Of a stretch of DNA of 64,000 bases, positions 11,305 to 23,788 are shown one piece after another. The DNA comes from Chlorokybus atmophyticus (taxonomy: Eukaryota > Streptophyta > Chlorokybophyceae > Chlorokybales > Chlorokybaceae). How positions within the stretch are numbered: position 1 is the first letter of the stretch; each line of letters opens with the position of its first letter. The notes under the pieces were generated by a model. The model was not told where the DNA came from. It did no database searches and saw nothing but the letters and a program-made list of their open reading frames with translations. The stretch is from NCBI GenBank assembly GCA_009103225.1, contig RHPI01002910.1, positions 442,759 through 506,758 on the forward strand. Reading direction: 5' to 3'. Position numbers and translations under genes: made by a program.

Positions 11305-13609
11305 GCGCTTGACATTTAATCCAAGCATCTACAGCTAGTAATTATCTTGTGTACACAAAGTGAATTTGCTCTTGGGTTGATGTTGGGTCCAATGATAACA
11401 ACGTACTTGCGCACAGGTCGTATATGCATGGGGCCAAGGCACCTAAAGCCTTTAACTGAGTTAAATCACAGTTGATAATGTGCAAACCCATGCCGAACAC
11501 AAACATTGCAAAGAAGGAAAAGTATGAAAGGTTCTTCAAGTTAATGTAAAATCCTATGTCATCCAATGACCTTGCAAGGGTTACATAATCATTTGCCCCT
11601 TGATCGGATGCGTTTCCGGTTTTGTGTAGTAAAGGAACCAACTTTATTATTGCTTTTGTTACTGAAATTTAGATTGAGATGCACACAACTATTGCGTAAT
11701 CAAGACCCGCTACTCACATGAAACATAACATTGCAACTATATATAAACCATAATTAATGAAAATTGTATTTGCTTAACACATGAAGACCTACTGGGCAGC
11801 TGGTGGACACATAACTTTCCCTGCAGCACGCCATTTTTCCAGGCAGCTTTCATTGGGGAAATAAGGGTCGACACGCAGAGCGGCCAAGTAAGCATGGTTA
11901 TGGTATCATTCAATATTGAAATTGTGATTTGCATACCATTAACCAACTTTTCACCACGCCGTTTTTCATGCCCCAACCTTCACTTTTTCCCTTTACCTGG
12001 AATCTTATATGTCCCCAAATCAGCTGTTGGTCTTCATGTGTGAAACTGTGAACACACATAAATTGACCGCTTGTGTCAAGCGAGCATGCTTACGCAACTA
12101 AACTTGGGTGATATGACACTTGTACTAGGTTTCTAAACATTCCAAATGATGAAGAATGCAACACATGCATGCAATTTTAATCACACCCGATAGAGCGACA
12201 ATTTACACAACCACAATTGTGGCTTAATATTTACCACCAGGGGGTGCCATGCCGCGCGCAATAAGACAATCGTACATCTTCACAATGACATAGCCCTTAG
12301 CAAGTCCGTTGACCACAATTCAACTTAAAGTACTATTTCACATAATGTGAGCTCAACTCTATATAGCTGATGACCAAGTAGGTAACAATGCCTTCGGAGC
12401 AACGCCATACGCATAATGCGTGTCGATACGTGAGGGCTACGTCGGGGCCCCCACATGGGTGTTTGTGGGTGTGGGGGTGGGGGGGTGGGGGGGGGAGGGC
12501 CCCTCCCCTGGCCGGAGGGGGCAGCTGGCAGGTGTGGTGTGTAAATGAGCTGGACACGTTAAGTGTGCATGCTCTTGGTAAACCAAACATGCTACTGTAA
12601 TAAACTTGGCACTGACCAAATTTAAGGGCAAATGTGCCCTTAAAGTGCATGACATAATACTGGTAGCAACATGTTAGCATGCATATAAACAAAAGCATCA
12701 TTATAAACTATGGATTGTAAGCATACATGCTTGAAAAAGGGAGAAAACCATTTAATGGGATGAAATGTTGCAATATGTATAAAACACCACAAACTTATGT
12801 GAAACATACATGCATATCTTTCATGATTTATACTTTGAATGTTTCTTGCAGGAAAAGCTTGTTATCATGCTGCTAAATGACTTGGTGCATAACTGATCTA
12901 ACATGGCAGAAGCAATCATCCAAATAACCATCAGCTGCAACTGTGTAACATTTATAAAAGCTTGGAGCTCAAGGTTGCATACACAGGCGGGCCGCACTTT
13001 ATATCCCGCACCAGCAACTAAAATTTGCGGTGCTATGTTTGAGTGATTATGAGATTGGGGGTACATTCTATGCAACACAGAAGTTCAAACGTGCATGCAT
13101 AATACATACATACAACTGTTACAAGCATACATACACAATCATTAACCCTCACCGGGCTATATGCATACACAAATACTACCTACCTTTACTACCACCCTAC
13201 ACCCCATTAGACATGCATGAACATTTACGTGCCCACATGGGCTGATGTTTGTATTCTTTGGGTTGGTGTGGCAAGCATGCTTCTTAACCATTTATAAGGG
13301 TGAGGGTAAAGGAAGGCCCCGGGGTGGGTGAGGGGTAACCACAACAGGGGTGGGGTAACCACAACATCCTACAGATTGAGACCAGCCCCACTGCTTCGAC
13401 CTAGCAATACCTTGTCGTGCGCATGCTATGTAGCACAAGCAGTGGGTGGGGCACTCGAAAAGAGGATGGCGAGTCAAATATCTCTCATGTTAGCGCAAGC
13501 AAACTTCCATGTTTAGTATACAAAACTACCTTGATCACTTCTACAGCTGAAGCACTTTATGGCAACTCTAGCTGTGACATGCTATCACAACGTCCAACCA
13601 CGATGGCGT
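11305..13609. other. Gene-poor interval with G-tract and short repeats
   Basis: No gene is supported. A G-rich run at 12457-12499 contains at least five tracts of three or more G and is a candidate G-quadruplex on the plus strand. A 15-bp direct repeat (GGGGTAACCACAACA) lies at 13332-13346 and 13352-13366. The rest is AT-leaning with ATGCAT and CATACA steps. Confidence 0.45.
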
Positions 13610-15825
13610 TCACCGCCTCGACTTGATGCCCGGGAAGTCAGGGCGCAACTGCACCAGGATCTGGCCAAACTCTACAGGGTCTGCCAGCATCACCCGTGTC
13701 AACAGCCAACCTCCAATCTAGAAATGAATTTCTTACCGGACACTTTTATTGTTGCAGAAGCAGGTATGGGCCAAAGCACAAACTCAAACGCCAGCACATA
13801 CCTGCATCCTCAACAGGAAAGTTGACAACTTCTCCCGCCAAAGGGGACTGCAAGGAAGTCATGCATGTCAGCATGTGCTCCTTGTGCACACACGAAGGTT
13901 GCAGCGCCGTACAGCTGCTGTGCTACAAACCACCCTGACATAGCAAACCAAATGGTACACAACGGTCAACACTGAATTGATCAAAGATTGGAATCACCTC
14001 TACTGGCATGTGGGTGCCAAGCTGCTCAATAAAGCAAATCGTCTGACCCTTCTTCACAGTGTCACCCTGATCGCGACAATTGTTCAAGGGAAATAACCGT
14101 TGGGTGGTTGCAAAGTGTATTAGATACACACCAGCTGGATGAAAGAGAAATGCGCTACTCACCACGTTGACCACTGGCTTGCCAGCTTTACCCTTGAAGA
14201 CCCGCCCGCGCCGCACTACACCCACCTGGTCATGTTACTCACATGAATGTCAATGACACTGGCAAGCAGTTTGCTGCAACTAATGCACAGACTTCATGAC
14301 GATGCGACAGAAAGCATGACACACAGTCCATTACCCTGCCAGCGGTGACTGGAACCAAGCCTTCATCCCCAAACTCATCCTGATAGTCTTCGTCCTCCTG
14401 CGTGGGTGCCGATGTAGGTGCTGGCACAGGTGCTGCCGCTACGGGTGGTGCAGAGGGTGCTGCAAGAGCGGCAACAGCTTCAGTGGCAGCTGTTGCGGCA
14501 CTGCTTTTTCTCTTCACAAACATCTTAAAAGCGCCAATCTGCGTCAATTTGCAAAATTATTCTGATATCAACACCCACCGCCACTCTGAGGGACCACCTT
14601 CGTGATACATTGCGTGTGATAGGCCAACATGGCCACCATTGTTCAAAAACAGAAGTTACCTTGATGTTGGCTTCCATAAACTCTGTTTCTTGGCATATTG
14701 TTGTGAGAAGAGAATGAACCTGCCAAGCACACAGAGTGCTTTGCTTCATGCATTGTGCGACGTTTGTGTCTTCCAAACTGGTGCATGCATGGGATTACTG
14801 TCATCAGTCCAGCGTCGACGTCGCTGGCTCGCACGAGCATGCTGACACATACCTGTGCCGGACTCAGACCACCCTTAGCAGACTTCTCTGTAACAGCTTC
14901 CACTACCGGCTCCACATCATTGATTTTGACATCATTGAGGGGAATCTTGTTCTTCGACTCAGCATTGTCTGTTCGCGAAGGTGCAGGCACTGTTACAGAA
15001 AACGAGCCTTACAACTATAAACTTAGCTGACATGCATCGGCACACACGGATCCACCTAACTCTGCACGAACAACACAGTGTGCTGCGCAACACACCTGCG
15101 CACAAACACACTCCCCATGCAATGCTATGGCTGACAAATGGTGTTTGCGCTGGTACACACACGCGCACACAAACACGTACACACACAATGCACTGCTTGG
15201 TCTTACAGATGGTGTCGACAGTGGCTTGGCAGATGAGTCGCAGAGGTCGATTCCGCGGGAGCTGTGCAGGCTGCGGCTGTGATAGCGCAGCCCTGTCTCT
15301 ACCAGATAGCTGTGCGTTGCGCCTGGCAGGCGCTGTAGCAGCGCAGCGACCGCCAGCTGGAGGACATGAGGCCAACGGAAAGACATGATCAGCCTTGCAC
15401 CTTGCAACGACAACTCTCCATTCATTTTCCATGCACAGCGCCTAGGCATAGCAACGCAACTTCCAGCGTGGTAGCATACACAGCAACGTCTGTGTCAAGG
15501 TCTATGTCGTTAGCAATGACAGCAAGCCGAATAGATCCATCATCCAGTTCAAATTGGAAGTATACTGCTGTGCAACATACCAAGCAGAACGCGCTAAAAG
15601 CAGCGGTCGTAAGTGGTGACACGACGCCGGAATGGGCTAGCAGTCATACTGCCTGTGGCTACAATGCATGCACAGTGACCTCAGCTTCGAGACATTTAAC
15701 ACACTACGTGTTCAGCAGCTTAGACGTGCTGGCAAGGAGGAGAACACGCCAGAACTGCACCCCCAGACCAAACCAGAATGCTAAATCACCTACTCACCAG
15801 AAACAGAGGACAGCGCTGAAGCCAT
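13610..15825 (-). CDS. BADC: BADC-like protein (biotin/lipoyl attachment domain-containing), plastid
   Basis: Nine exons (15798-15825, 15207-15356, 14853-14989, 14660-14719, 14335-14538, 14163-14225, 13998-14066, 13802-13847, 13610-13680) give 275 aa with consistent phases and GT-AG introns. Start MASALSSVSAGG and the Ala/Arg/Ser-rich leader, ending about RLICQA, look like a plastid transit peptide. Residues about 95-125 match the BCCP/BADC N-terminal helix and strand (HSLLTTICQETEFMEANI, GAFKMFVKR). A Pro/Ala linker follows, then a lipoyl-like fold (VVRRGRVFKGK, KKGQTICFIEQLGTHMPVE, ending PDFPGIKSRR). Where BCCP carries the biotin-accepting AMKM lysine this protein has EQLGTHM, the hallmark of BADC proteins. 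Plant BADCs occupy BCCP positions in plastid acetyl-CoA carboxylase and dampen fatty-acid synthesis. The first exon (28 nt) is the least certain. A 545-bp gap separates it from a divergent gene. Confidence 0.88.
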
Positions 15826-16370
15826 TCTCCCCTTCCCACTGACACACCCAGCCTCAGTCCACGCTGCAGCTCAGAATGCAGGCACAATAGCAGCCGCGCA
15901 GCTCCCCGAGACCAATGTCAGTACGGACGCAAATGGCCACTACCTCCACTAGCAGGCAGAGCCACGCAGCTCGCCGCCACCACCACCGCCGCCGCTACCG
16001 CCACCGCTACCGCCCACTACATGCCCACGACGATAGGCACAATACCACAAACCCTAGCACTACGTTAGTGCAGCCTTGGGAAAACGTTATAACTGTGGCT
16101 GTACGCTGTACTGATTGCCTGCTGCATAACGTAAGGCTTGACAAGTGGAACATACCGTAGGATTAATTTGAGCCAACGATTGCGGGCCGCTTGCCAGCAC
16201 ACAGCCAAGTTGGGCGGCTCGCAGCCGGCCATACATGAAGCTACAAAACAGGTCTCCAGGGCCGATTGATGACATACAATTTGCGGCAGATAAAATTGCA
16301 ACTCACTGTGTGCACTGCAGACACTGCTTGTGCGCATAGTGCACAAGAAGTGCAATACACAAACGCATAA

Positions 16371-18936
16371 ATGCTGTGCGGTGAGTGCGGCGTCACGTGA
16401 CCTGTCCTACTCCTCCGCTAAGCTGCTCTCAGCCACCTCCGCAACTACCTCGCCGCCCCAGTCCTGGCGCACAACCCTACGGAGGAGCAGGAGTACGACA
16501 ACCTCGTCGGCGTCGCCAGTCAGGCAGGGTGAACGGTGGTGGTTGCGGAACGGTGGGAGAGGTGGTGACTGTACCAATCCAAATACACCCCCACACCCAC
16601 ATACCCACAGCTATGGCGTGCACGAATACGCCGGCGGTGCAGCTGGCGGCAGAGCGGTCACGGAGTACGCAAAACCTGAGGAGGGTGCTAGAAATTGGCG
16701 TTACTGAAAGAGAGAGTGAGTATCTATAGTGTAGCAGAGACACGTGTAGTGTGGTTGTGTCAAGGACACAACATGGTTGTTGTGTACTTGCAGGATTAAG
16801 GGTTGTGGACTCGGCCATAGCGGACGGAGTGCTGCGGTGCGCCAGGACAGAAGCGACCTCTTTCAACGACAAGACTGAAGGCGCACAGGAGAAAGGTGAC
16901 ACGATATTGTCAACACTTGCCTTTGCAACATTCCCTCCCTGATTGGGTTGTGTGTTTGTTCTCATTGTCTGTATCGTTGTTGTGTTGGTTGTTCCAGCTG
17001 CGCAGGTGTCAGCGCTGAACTTGGCATCGGAAGTGATCAGAAACTGTGAAGAGACTCGCGCAGCATGGGTATAATCCACGCGTTGGGTTACCAATTTGTG
17101 TTACTATTTTGTCGGCCTACATGACCAATTTGCAGCGATGAGTTATTATTATTCAATTAATGGTCGACAAAGTCATGACTCGCTTTCCTTTCTGTGTCCA
17201 CTCAGAATGAGCGCACGCGAGCTGCTTTGGATGCGTCCATCACGCTGTTCGGCAAGAGCGGGAGGCTCAAGGCAAGTGTGCAATGTGTATATATATCTCA
17301 AACATATTGTTGCAAGACAGGGGTAGTGTTTTGGGGGGGGGGGNNNNNNNNNNNNNNNNNNNNNNNNNNNNNNNNNNNNNNNNNNNNNNNNNNNNNNNNN
17401 NNNNNNNNNNNNNNNNNNNNNNNNNNNNNNNNNNNNNNNNNNNNNNNNNNNNNNNNNNNNNNNNNNNNNNNNNNNNNNNNNNNNNNNNNNNNNNNNNNNN
17501 NNNNNNNNNNNNNNNNNNNNNNNNNNNNNNNNNNNNNNNNNNNNNNNNNNNNNNNNNNNNNNNNNNNNNNNNNNNNNNNNNNNNNNNNNNNNNNNNNNNN
17601 NNNNNNNNNNNNNNNNNNNNNNNNNNNNNNNNNNNNNNNNNNNNNNNNNNNNNNNNNNNNNNNNNNNNNNNNNNNNNNNNNNNNNNNNNNNNNNNNNNNN
17701 GGGGGATGGGTAACTTGTGAAAACAGCTGTTGAAATTAAGATTGATTGCATGCAGATGCCAAAGACGGGGCCGGGGTTCACTCCAGATGTGATAAACAAG
17801 TACAAGACTCGCTGGCAGCCGCGCTGGCCCGGAGACACCGGTGACCAATTTGAACCCTACCAGGTGCATGCGTGTGCACATGCGTGTATACATGCACGCG
17901 GGCCTATACTTGGATGTGTTTCATAGCAGTGCCACCGTATGATGTAGACGTTGGTGACTCTGCGAATGCTGACTTGTGCTTTGGCGACTTGTGTGCACTA
18001 CAGCAACTACTCGTGCAATATCTTCACTCAGCCGTTGAGTATCACGCAAAGTGAGTGGCTAACAGCAAGCATGAGAACAAAACACATAGTGAGGCAACAG
18101 TTCTTGTCATGCTTGCAACTTACGCAAATAGTTCCCCAGGGCCTTGCAAGACCTGTCTGGTGCGTACGCCAAGCTTTCAGGTAAAACACTCGTAAGCCGT
18201 TGGGGTATTGCGAATCACAGCTGAACACACCATAGTCTGGACAACGCATGTACATACACGCACATGTACACGCGCACCCTCACGCATGCACAAATACGCA
18301 CACACACAGGTGCGGCTATGGCGGCACGTGATGCGGACTACCTGCGCGCGCTGGCAGCGAAGGCGGGCATCACGGTGGAGGAGTACCGCCAACTCCTGCA
18401 TATCTTCCAGGAGATTGACCAGGGCAACGACGGGTACACATTGCTGCTGGTGTTGCTGGTGTTCGTGCTGCTATCCTTGTTGTTGACGTTGTTGTTGTTG
18501 TGTTGATGGTGGTGGGTCTTGTTGTTGTCACTCATGTGTGTTGGCGTGCGTGCAGGTTGATTAATAAGAAGGAGCTCTTAGCGGCAGTCAGGAAGGACAA
18601 GGACGTGAGTGGTGCCCATGCATGTTGTTGTTGGGCACACCAACTCTGGGGATTGTTGGAGTAACACAGCATTGTTTTCCCGCAGATTGCTGCTTTTATG
18701 CAGCTGAGCCGGCGCGCCAACAAGGACGGGAAGCGCGAGAGCTTTGAATCTGTCTTCGACCGCATCTCAAAAAGTGGTGAGAGCTTCAGAAATGGTTGTT
18801 CTCCTGTCTTCTGTTGTTGTATGGGGTAAAGCACCCACCAACATTGTATGCAGGTGGCAAAGAGATCAGCTGGGACGAGTTCCTTGCCTTCTTCTCCGAC
18901 AGGCGTGCACTACCTGGCGCCAATGGAGTGCACTGA
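16371..18936 (+). CDS. BAR-like helical protein with C-terminal EF-hand pair (unrecognised family)
   Basis: Exons 16371-16380, 16423-16528, 16611-16699, 16794-16895, 16998-17068, 17206-17271, 17756-17863, 18004-18050, 18140-18180, 18310-18433, 18556-18604, 18686-18776 and 18854-18936 keep frame and give about 328 aa if no exon lies in the gap. The first intron (42 nt) and the start are doubtful. Early sequence includes NPTEEQEYDNLVGVASQ. The middle is helical and charged (SALNLASEVIRNCEETRAAW, LLVQYLHSAVEYHAKALQDL), resembling BAR-domain helices. The C-terminus has an EF-hand with a canonical loop (DQGNDGLINKKE) and a second degenerate one (SKSGGKEISWDE). The intron after 17271 appears to use a GC donor. 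A calcium-responsive membrane-shaping role is inference only. It is divergent from BADC and convergent with the TSJT1-like gene. Confidence 0.72.
17344..17700. other. Assembly gap (357 N) flanked by G-runs
   Basis: The run of N is bordered by eleven G on the left and five G on the right, so the sequence probably failed at a long G homopolymer. It falls in an intron of the EF-hand gene between exons ending at 17271 and starting at 17756. A small exon inside the gap cannot be excluded, but phases match without one. Confidence 0.95.
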
Positions 18937-19533
18937 TAGCTTTACGCAAGTTAGCATGCCTTGCATGCGGGTTTAGGTAAAACAAAAAGTTGAAATGCTT
19001 AAATTCTAAGTGTCATGAGATGCCAAGGCAACGACCTCCACAACTTATTGCACACCATCCGTTTCTACCAGACGACGCAGTGGCAAGCATAACGAGTGTC
19101 TGAAGAGCTGATGGCACAAACTTACCTATCGTTCATGTACGCTGCGTACACCTCAACTATGCCCCTTGCATACTTTATACGAGTAAATCTCAACTATAAT
19201 CAAGTAGTTGAACACCCAATCATGCAGATCGAGAACAGAATGGAGCAGATGACAACCCACAAGAGGAGTGGCTTCACGGCTGTGCTGAGCACAGCCATGA
19301 GATTCGTTACCATTTACACGACATGTGACACGTTGCACCTGGCTGACGCCCGGCCGACCACGACACACCCTAAATACCATACGTAAGCAGCTATCTGTTC
19401 CTGAGCTATGCCATATAATAACCGTCACTCTCGCAAAAAAAAGTGATCAGGACTGTTGCTGTTCTCACCCACCAGGGGTAGAACAAGTGCACCAATTACC
19501 TGTGCGTGTGCTTGCATCAAACTCAAGTGTCTA

Positions 19534-20744
19534 TCAGCTCTGTGCTCCAGATACGAGGAACGTAAGGTCTGCGCTGGAGCCGATGCGGTGGGGCTCAAAC
19601 GAATACGAGCGGCTCATGTCGACCTCATATTCGCCGAGAACTTTCTTGCCGTTCTGGTCTATGCGTGCTGATGCCTTGAGCATTTTATTGGGATGCTCAA
19701 AGCTGCGAATGCCGTGATTGCTAACATAGAAGCAGCCTGCCACATAGGTAAGTCTCAGCAAACTATACTGCACACCTCCTCAGACTGGGACAACAATTCT
19801 GCCAGACTTGCATTTACTTGAGCAATGCACAGCTCTTACCTCTCGGGAAGGGGGCTGTTAAGGTGCCACACAGGCCAGCAGCTGCATCGTCTGAAGCTAG
19901 AATCATGGCGCCATCAGCACCTACTCCCCAATGCAGGGACGCGCATCCTTTGGCATCCTGTTGACTATTGGTGAAGCAGAGTCCTTGTACCATGAACACA
20001 TGCAAAATAGGCACACAGAGCAGTTGAAATGTGGTCGTACCCGTGCCGCAAATACGACGTTGGTTGATGCATCGTATAGCGCAAATGCAAAGGAGCCGTG
20101 CAGTTGTCTGAGGCAGTGGTCGGTGGGGAAGGGTGCGCGGTCCTTCAGCGTCTTGTACATCTCAATGATCAAAACATGGTCGCTGATGCTCTCTGATCTC
20201 CTATAGCTGCAGCATAAAGACAGTACCACATCAACACACGCAGTTCTCCATGACCCCAACAGCTGCACAGGCAGTGTCTCACCCATAAGCCTCACGAATA
20301 TCTCCTGCGTTGGTGAGCTCGCCACGGAACAGAATAAAGATGCCCTGGTCAGCGCCAAATGAGATGCGCTCGGATGCCGCTGCTTGGTACGCCAGACCTC
20401 CGTTTTGACCAAACAACACGGTGGCTGTGGGTGATGGAAAAGCATCCACAGGTTTTCTGCGACCAGTTGATACTCAGAAGGGGGCTTCAAGTGTCGACAT
20501 GGTGTTTTCTCACTGCATCATCGCAAACAGCAATGCTGCCTATGCACACATGTATGAAGCGCTGTGTTGAGGGGTAAGCGTGCAGAAGCTTCAGGTTTAC
20601 AAAGCTGTTTGCCAGAAGGTCTCACCTCAGCTTCTCCAAATACTCCAGAGTGGAGCCACCAGCGCTGGGAGTTGCGTTTGACTGGAAAGCATCTTGCAGC
20701 TCTTGAGGCGGAGGCGCTACCGCGTTGGCAAACACAGCCAGCAT
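19534..20744 (-). CDS. TSJT1/AILP1-like protein (DUF3700, glutamine amidotransferase-like fold)
   Basis: Five exons (20626-20744, 20283-20456, 20041-20206, 19840-19957, 19534-19736) give 259 aa in frame. The product starts MLAVFANAV, the usual start of the plant aluminium-induced/TSJT1 family. It continues with ADQGIFILFRGELTNAGDI, an HVLIIEMYKTLKDRAPFP block, GSFAFALYDASTNVVFAAR, LHWGVGADGAMILASDD, and ends with GCFYVSNHGIRSFEHP. These are the conserved blocks of DUF3700, a class-II amidotransferase-like domain of unknown biochemical role linked to auxin, metal and energy stress in plants. The motifs that name the family (YGL and LRDR) appear here as YGY and LKDR. Length is close to plant members (about 230-260 aa). 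Its start codon lies 183 bp from that of a divergent small gene. Confidence 0.9.
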
Positions 20745-20927
20745 TGTGCCTTTACTGCAAACAGTCGCCAAGCCGGGCAGTGCAGCACCTCACAAGTAAG
20801 CACTCAAAACAAACGCCTCAAAGCGTCAGCGCTCCCCCTGTTATTGAGAACTGCCCTACGACCAACACCTTCACATGTGCCAAGTAACCTCCTGCACACC
20901 AACGTAGAGCAGTATCACACCTCGAGC

Positions 20928-21424
20928 ATGCAGGAGGATGCCAAGAACGCCGCCGCCGCTGTCGCCAGGCCAATACTTACTACACGCTTGCAGGTATGCA
21001 CGCCTTGCTTTTACCCAAGTCTCATCACATGAGGACCATAGACCCCTAACGTTAGTAACCCGATGAGCGTGATTTGCCCTTGGATGTCAGGCCATTTCAA
21101 CATCACGTTATGTTCGTCAGGTCATGTTGTCACATGACACACCACAGTCATGTGTGTTATTCGTGATTATCCATTCGGGGGCGCGTGCTGACGCTGGCAT
21201 GCTCGTCCTTGGTGAGATGCCCGGTCGCGGTTGTCAGCGGCATCGCTGCAGCGCGCGACATCCGCTGCCATCTCAGCCGAGCGTCAGCAGAAGGGTACGG
21301 ATTCAAAGGGAATGCGGATATCGGTGTCGACGCAGCCAAGCTGTACGTGCTGTACGCCACCCAAAGCAGTGCAAGACGCTTAGGCCAATGCAACACGTGG
21401 CGTGTGGCACATGTGACATGCTGA
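20928..21424 (+). CDS. Small two- or three-exon gene, function unknown
   Basis: An ATG at 20928 opens 22 codons (MQEDAKNAAAAVARPILTTR, then LQ) ending at a strong donor (CAG|GTATGC, 20993/20994). A later protein-like stretch at about 21245-21424 contains ARDIRCHLSRASAEGYGFKG and DIGVDAAKLYVLYATQSSAR, and stops at 21422-21424. The acceptor joining them could not be fixed with confidence. An alanine-rich start and a short aromatic C-terminus could suit a small mitochondrial or membrane-associated subunit, but I do not recognise it. The start lies head to head with the TSJT1-like gene. Confidence 0.4.
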
Positions 21425-21539
21425 CTTCAATGTTGAGCTGCAACCGTTGCACAAATCTATGCATCAATGACACCATAGAGACACGTACATTACATCCCAC
21501 ACTCACTTTTGCAAACTGTTTTTCATTCTAACCTTTTGC

Positions 21540-23788
21540 TATGATGATACAAAGTCAATGGCAAATACATCTAATGCATTGATATTATAATAAGCAAGGC
21601 CTGTAATATCTTAAATATAAATTACAATCCAACGCATATGTTAATTGTTTTGGGGTTGTAGTGTACGTGTCTCTGTAGTGATATGCCTCGTTTTTTAAGG
21701 AGAACTTATGGCTCACCTACCTTCTGAAGTTTTGTGGTTGGATTAATAAAGATGACTTGAGCATAACGAAACATAACGTCTGAGACTTTATGTTACACTT
21801 CAGGCACAACGCTCAAAATAAAACAATATCACAGCACACTTTTCACATTACATTTTACCATCACCACCACCTCCGGTAGCCTACATGAGCACTACCACTA
21901 ATTCACATGATGCAAATGCAAATGCATGATCAATGATACGACTGAAAGAAGCATCAGGGGGGATATCCCATGTGTCCCTTGTATCGATTTGCAATATCCC
22001 TTATATCGAATTGCAGACAGCAATTCACAATGTCGAAATGGCTACACGACGAATCTAAGATAACCATAATTAAGCCGAATAAAAGACACGGTTTTTATAC
22101 ATGTTCTGCTTTGACACAATGTGTACACAACTGATTAACACTCCCAAAACCTATACATATGCACATGTTATGCAATTGCAGCTCGCGCGTATATATAACA
22201 GAGGCACTGATGTAGCATCACACTCGATTCAAATGAGAATTATACTTGATTTGCTAAGAGATTGCACTTCAGGCGGGTATGTTAACAATAGCAAATTGTT
22301 CACAACGTTGTAATAACAGAATATTCACAATAGATGCAAGGTTTGAAAAGGTAAGAAAGGTCATTATCTATGCGGTTTGTTTCACATTCAATTCATAATA
22401 CAATGTTCAACGAGCAAATTTCACCTACAACACCCTTTCACAAACATTATCGTTGATGTGTTTGAAAATGCTATTAGTCATCACATCAGTTAATATATGT
22501 GCATGGATTGCAATCGCAATGAGTGTGCTATGAACAAGTGGCATGTGCCACAAGGCAGTTGAGCATGCTTACGTATGCACATATACAATTCGCGCAACTA
22601 TATGTGATAAACACATCAATTTAAAACATGAGTATTCTCACACAATATTACTAACGAGGTGTTATGGGAATGATACAATAAGCATGTATGCTTGCATAAA
22701 AACCGGTCTACACAACATGTATTGCTTATATCACTGCATATAATTGCATGGAACTTTTTTATATGTATAATACGCCAAGTATACATGCCTAACTTTACAT
22801 TACACGTTCATCACATCAATATCTATTGAAGGTTAATCTAATAAATGTGTAATGATAATCATGTTGTTGTACCAATGCCTTATGCACATGTAATATAATG
22901 TAGACAAATGTATCCGATTATATATTGTAGTATATAAGATCAACCTCGAACCTTATAAGGCATTGGCAATGCCATACCAAATCCAGCTACAAATTGTGCA
23001 TATGCAATTGCGTATACTTGTAAACGCATATGGTGGAACAAAGGGGCTAACATACAAGATTGCAGTGATTAACCCAACAATCACATCTACATTAGCACGC
23101 CACAAGTAAGACCACTATAAGCTAGCTTAAACCATGGGGGCTAGACCTCTGTGCGTGAAGGCATGGCAGCAGGGCATGTATGGTACACAACAAATAGCAT
23201 ATGCAACTATGCACATGACAATTTGATAACCGTTTCATGCATAATGTTATGGGTTTGCACATAAAACAGCTATAAACATGGTAACATACTACAAGACTAT
23301 TCGTAAGTTTTTTCTTCTTCTAAGCTCCCCCCCCCCCCCCTTGCTGAGGTGACCGCTNCCCCCCCCCCCCTCTTTGCTGAGGTGACCGCTAATAGAGTAA
23401 AAACTCGCCCGTACGTCAGTATGCCAATCGAAACCGCTCATCGTTTGTAGCTGTGGTCGAAGAGGGCTTTATTGCGAGGATAAGTAGGAAAACGAAGTGT
23501 ATATATGCCCCGGCTGCTTTTATGAGCAGGTATGCAACGATCATGTGCCTATTTAGGGCTATGCATGTAGGTTCCAGCTATAGCAACCACAGCTGGGTTG
23601 AGGCAAGTGTCAGGTGAGTACATGCGGGAAGCAGGATTCCTGCCCGCATGTAGGTCCCAAGGGCCGATTGGTTGTCCATCTTGCTATGCTGTACTGTGCT
23701 GCTGATGCTGGCTCTCTGTGTGCTTGCATTAGGCTATGCATTAGCTGTGTATCTGCCATTTGTTGACTGCGTGACTAACGGATACTAA
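21540..23788. other. AT-rich gene-poor interval
   Basis: A/T content rises clearly here. I see no exon-like frame, only short chance frames, and many ATATGCAT/ACATGT steps. At 23341-23390 a 17-bp unit (TTGCTGAGGTGACCGCT) is present twice, each copy preceded by a C-run, with one unresolved base at 23358. That looks like an unresolved homopolymer or a collapsed or duplicated assembly join. Confidence 0.6.

Noticed and set aside
15422..15622. Minus-strand frame with FELDDGSIRLAVIANDIDLD inside BADC intron 1
   Set aside because: It reads somewhat like protein, but including it breaks the BADC frame, and the 28-nt exon plus the 15356 acceptor give a perfect transit peptide. It is kept as a possible alternative exon only.
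16065..16355. Possible pfkB-kinase-like exon on the minus strand (SSIGPGDLFCSFMYG)
   Set aside because: The similarity is short, no neighbouring exons fit, and it lies in the short upstream region between BADC and the BAR/EF gene.
16477..17094. Long open minus-strand frame of about 200 codons
   Set aside because: It lies opposite well-phased exons of the BAR/EF-hand gene and has no domain. It is a shadow frame.
17173..17893. Open frames running through the N gap
   Set aside because: They exist only because N codons are not read as stops.
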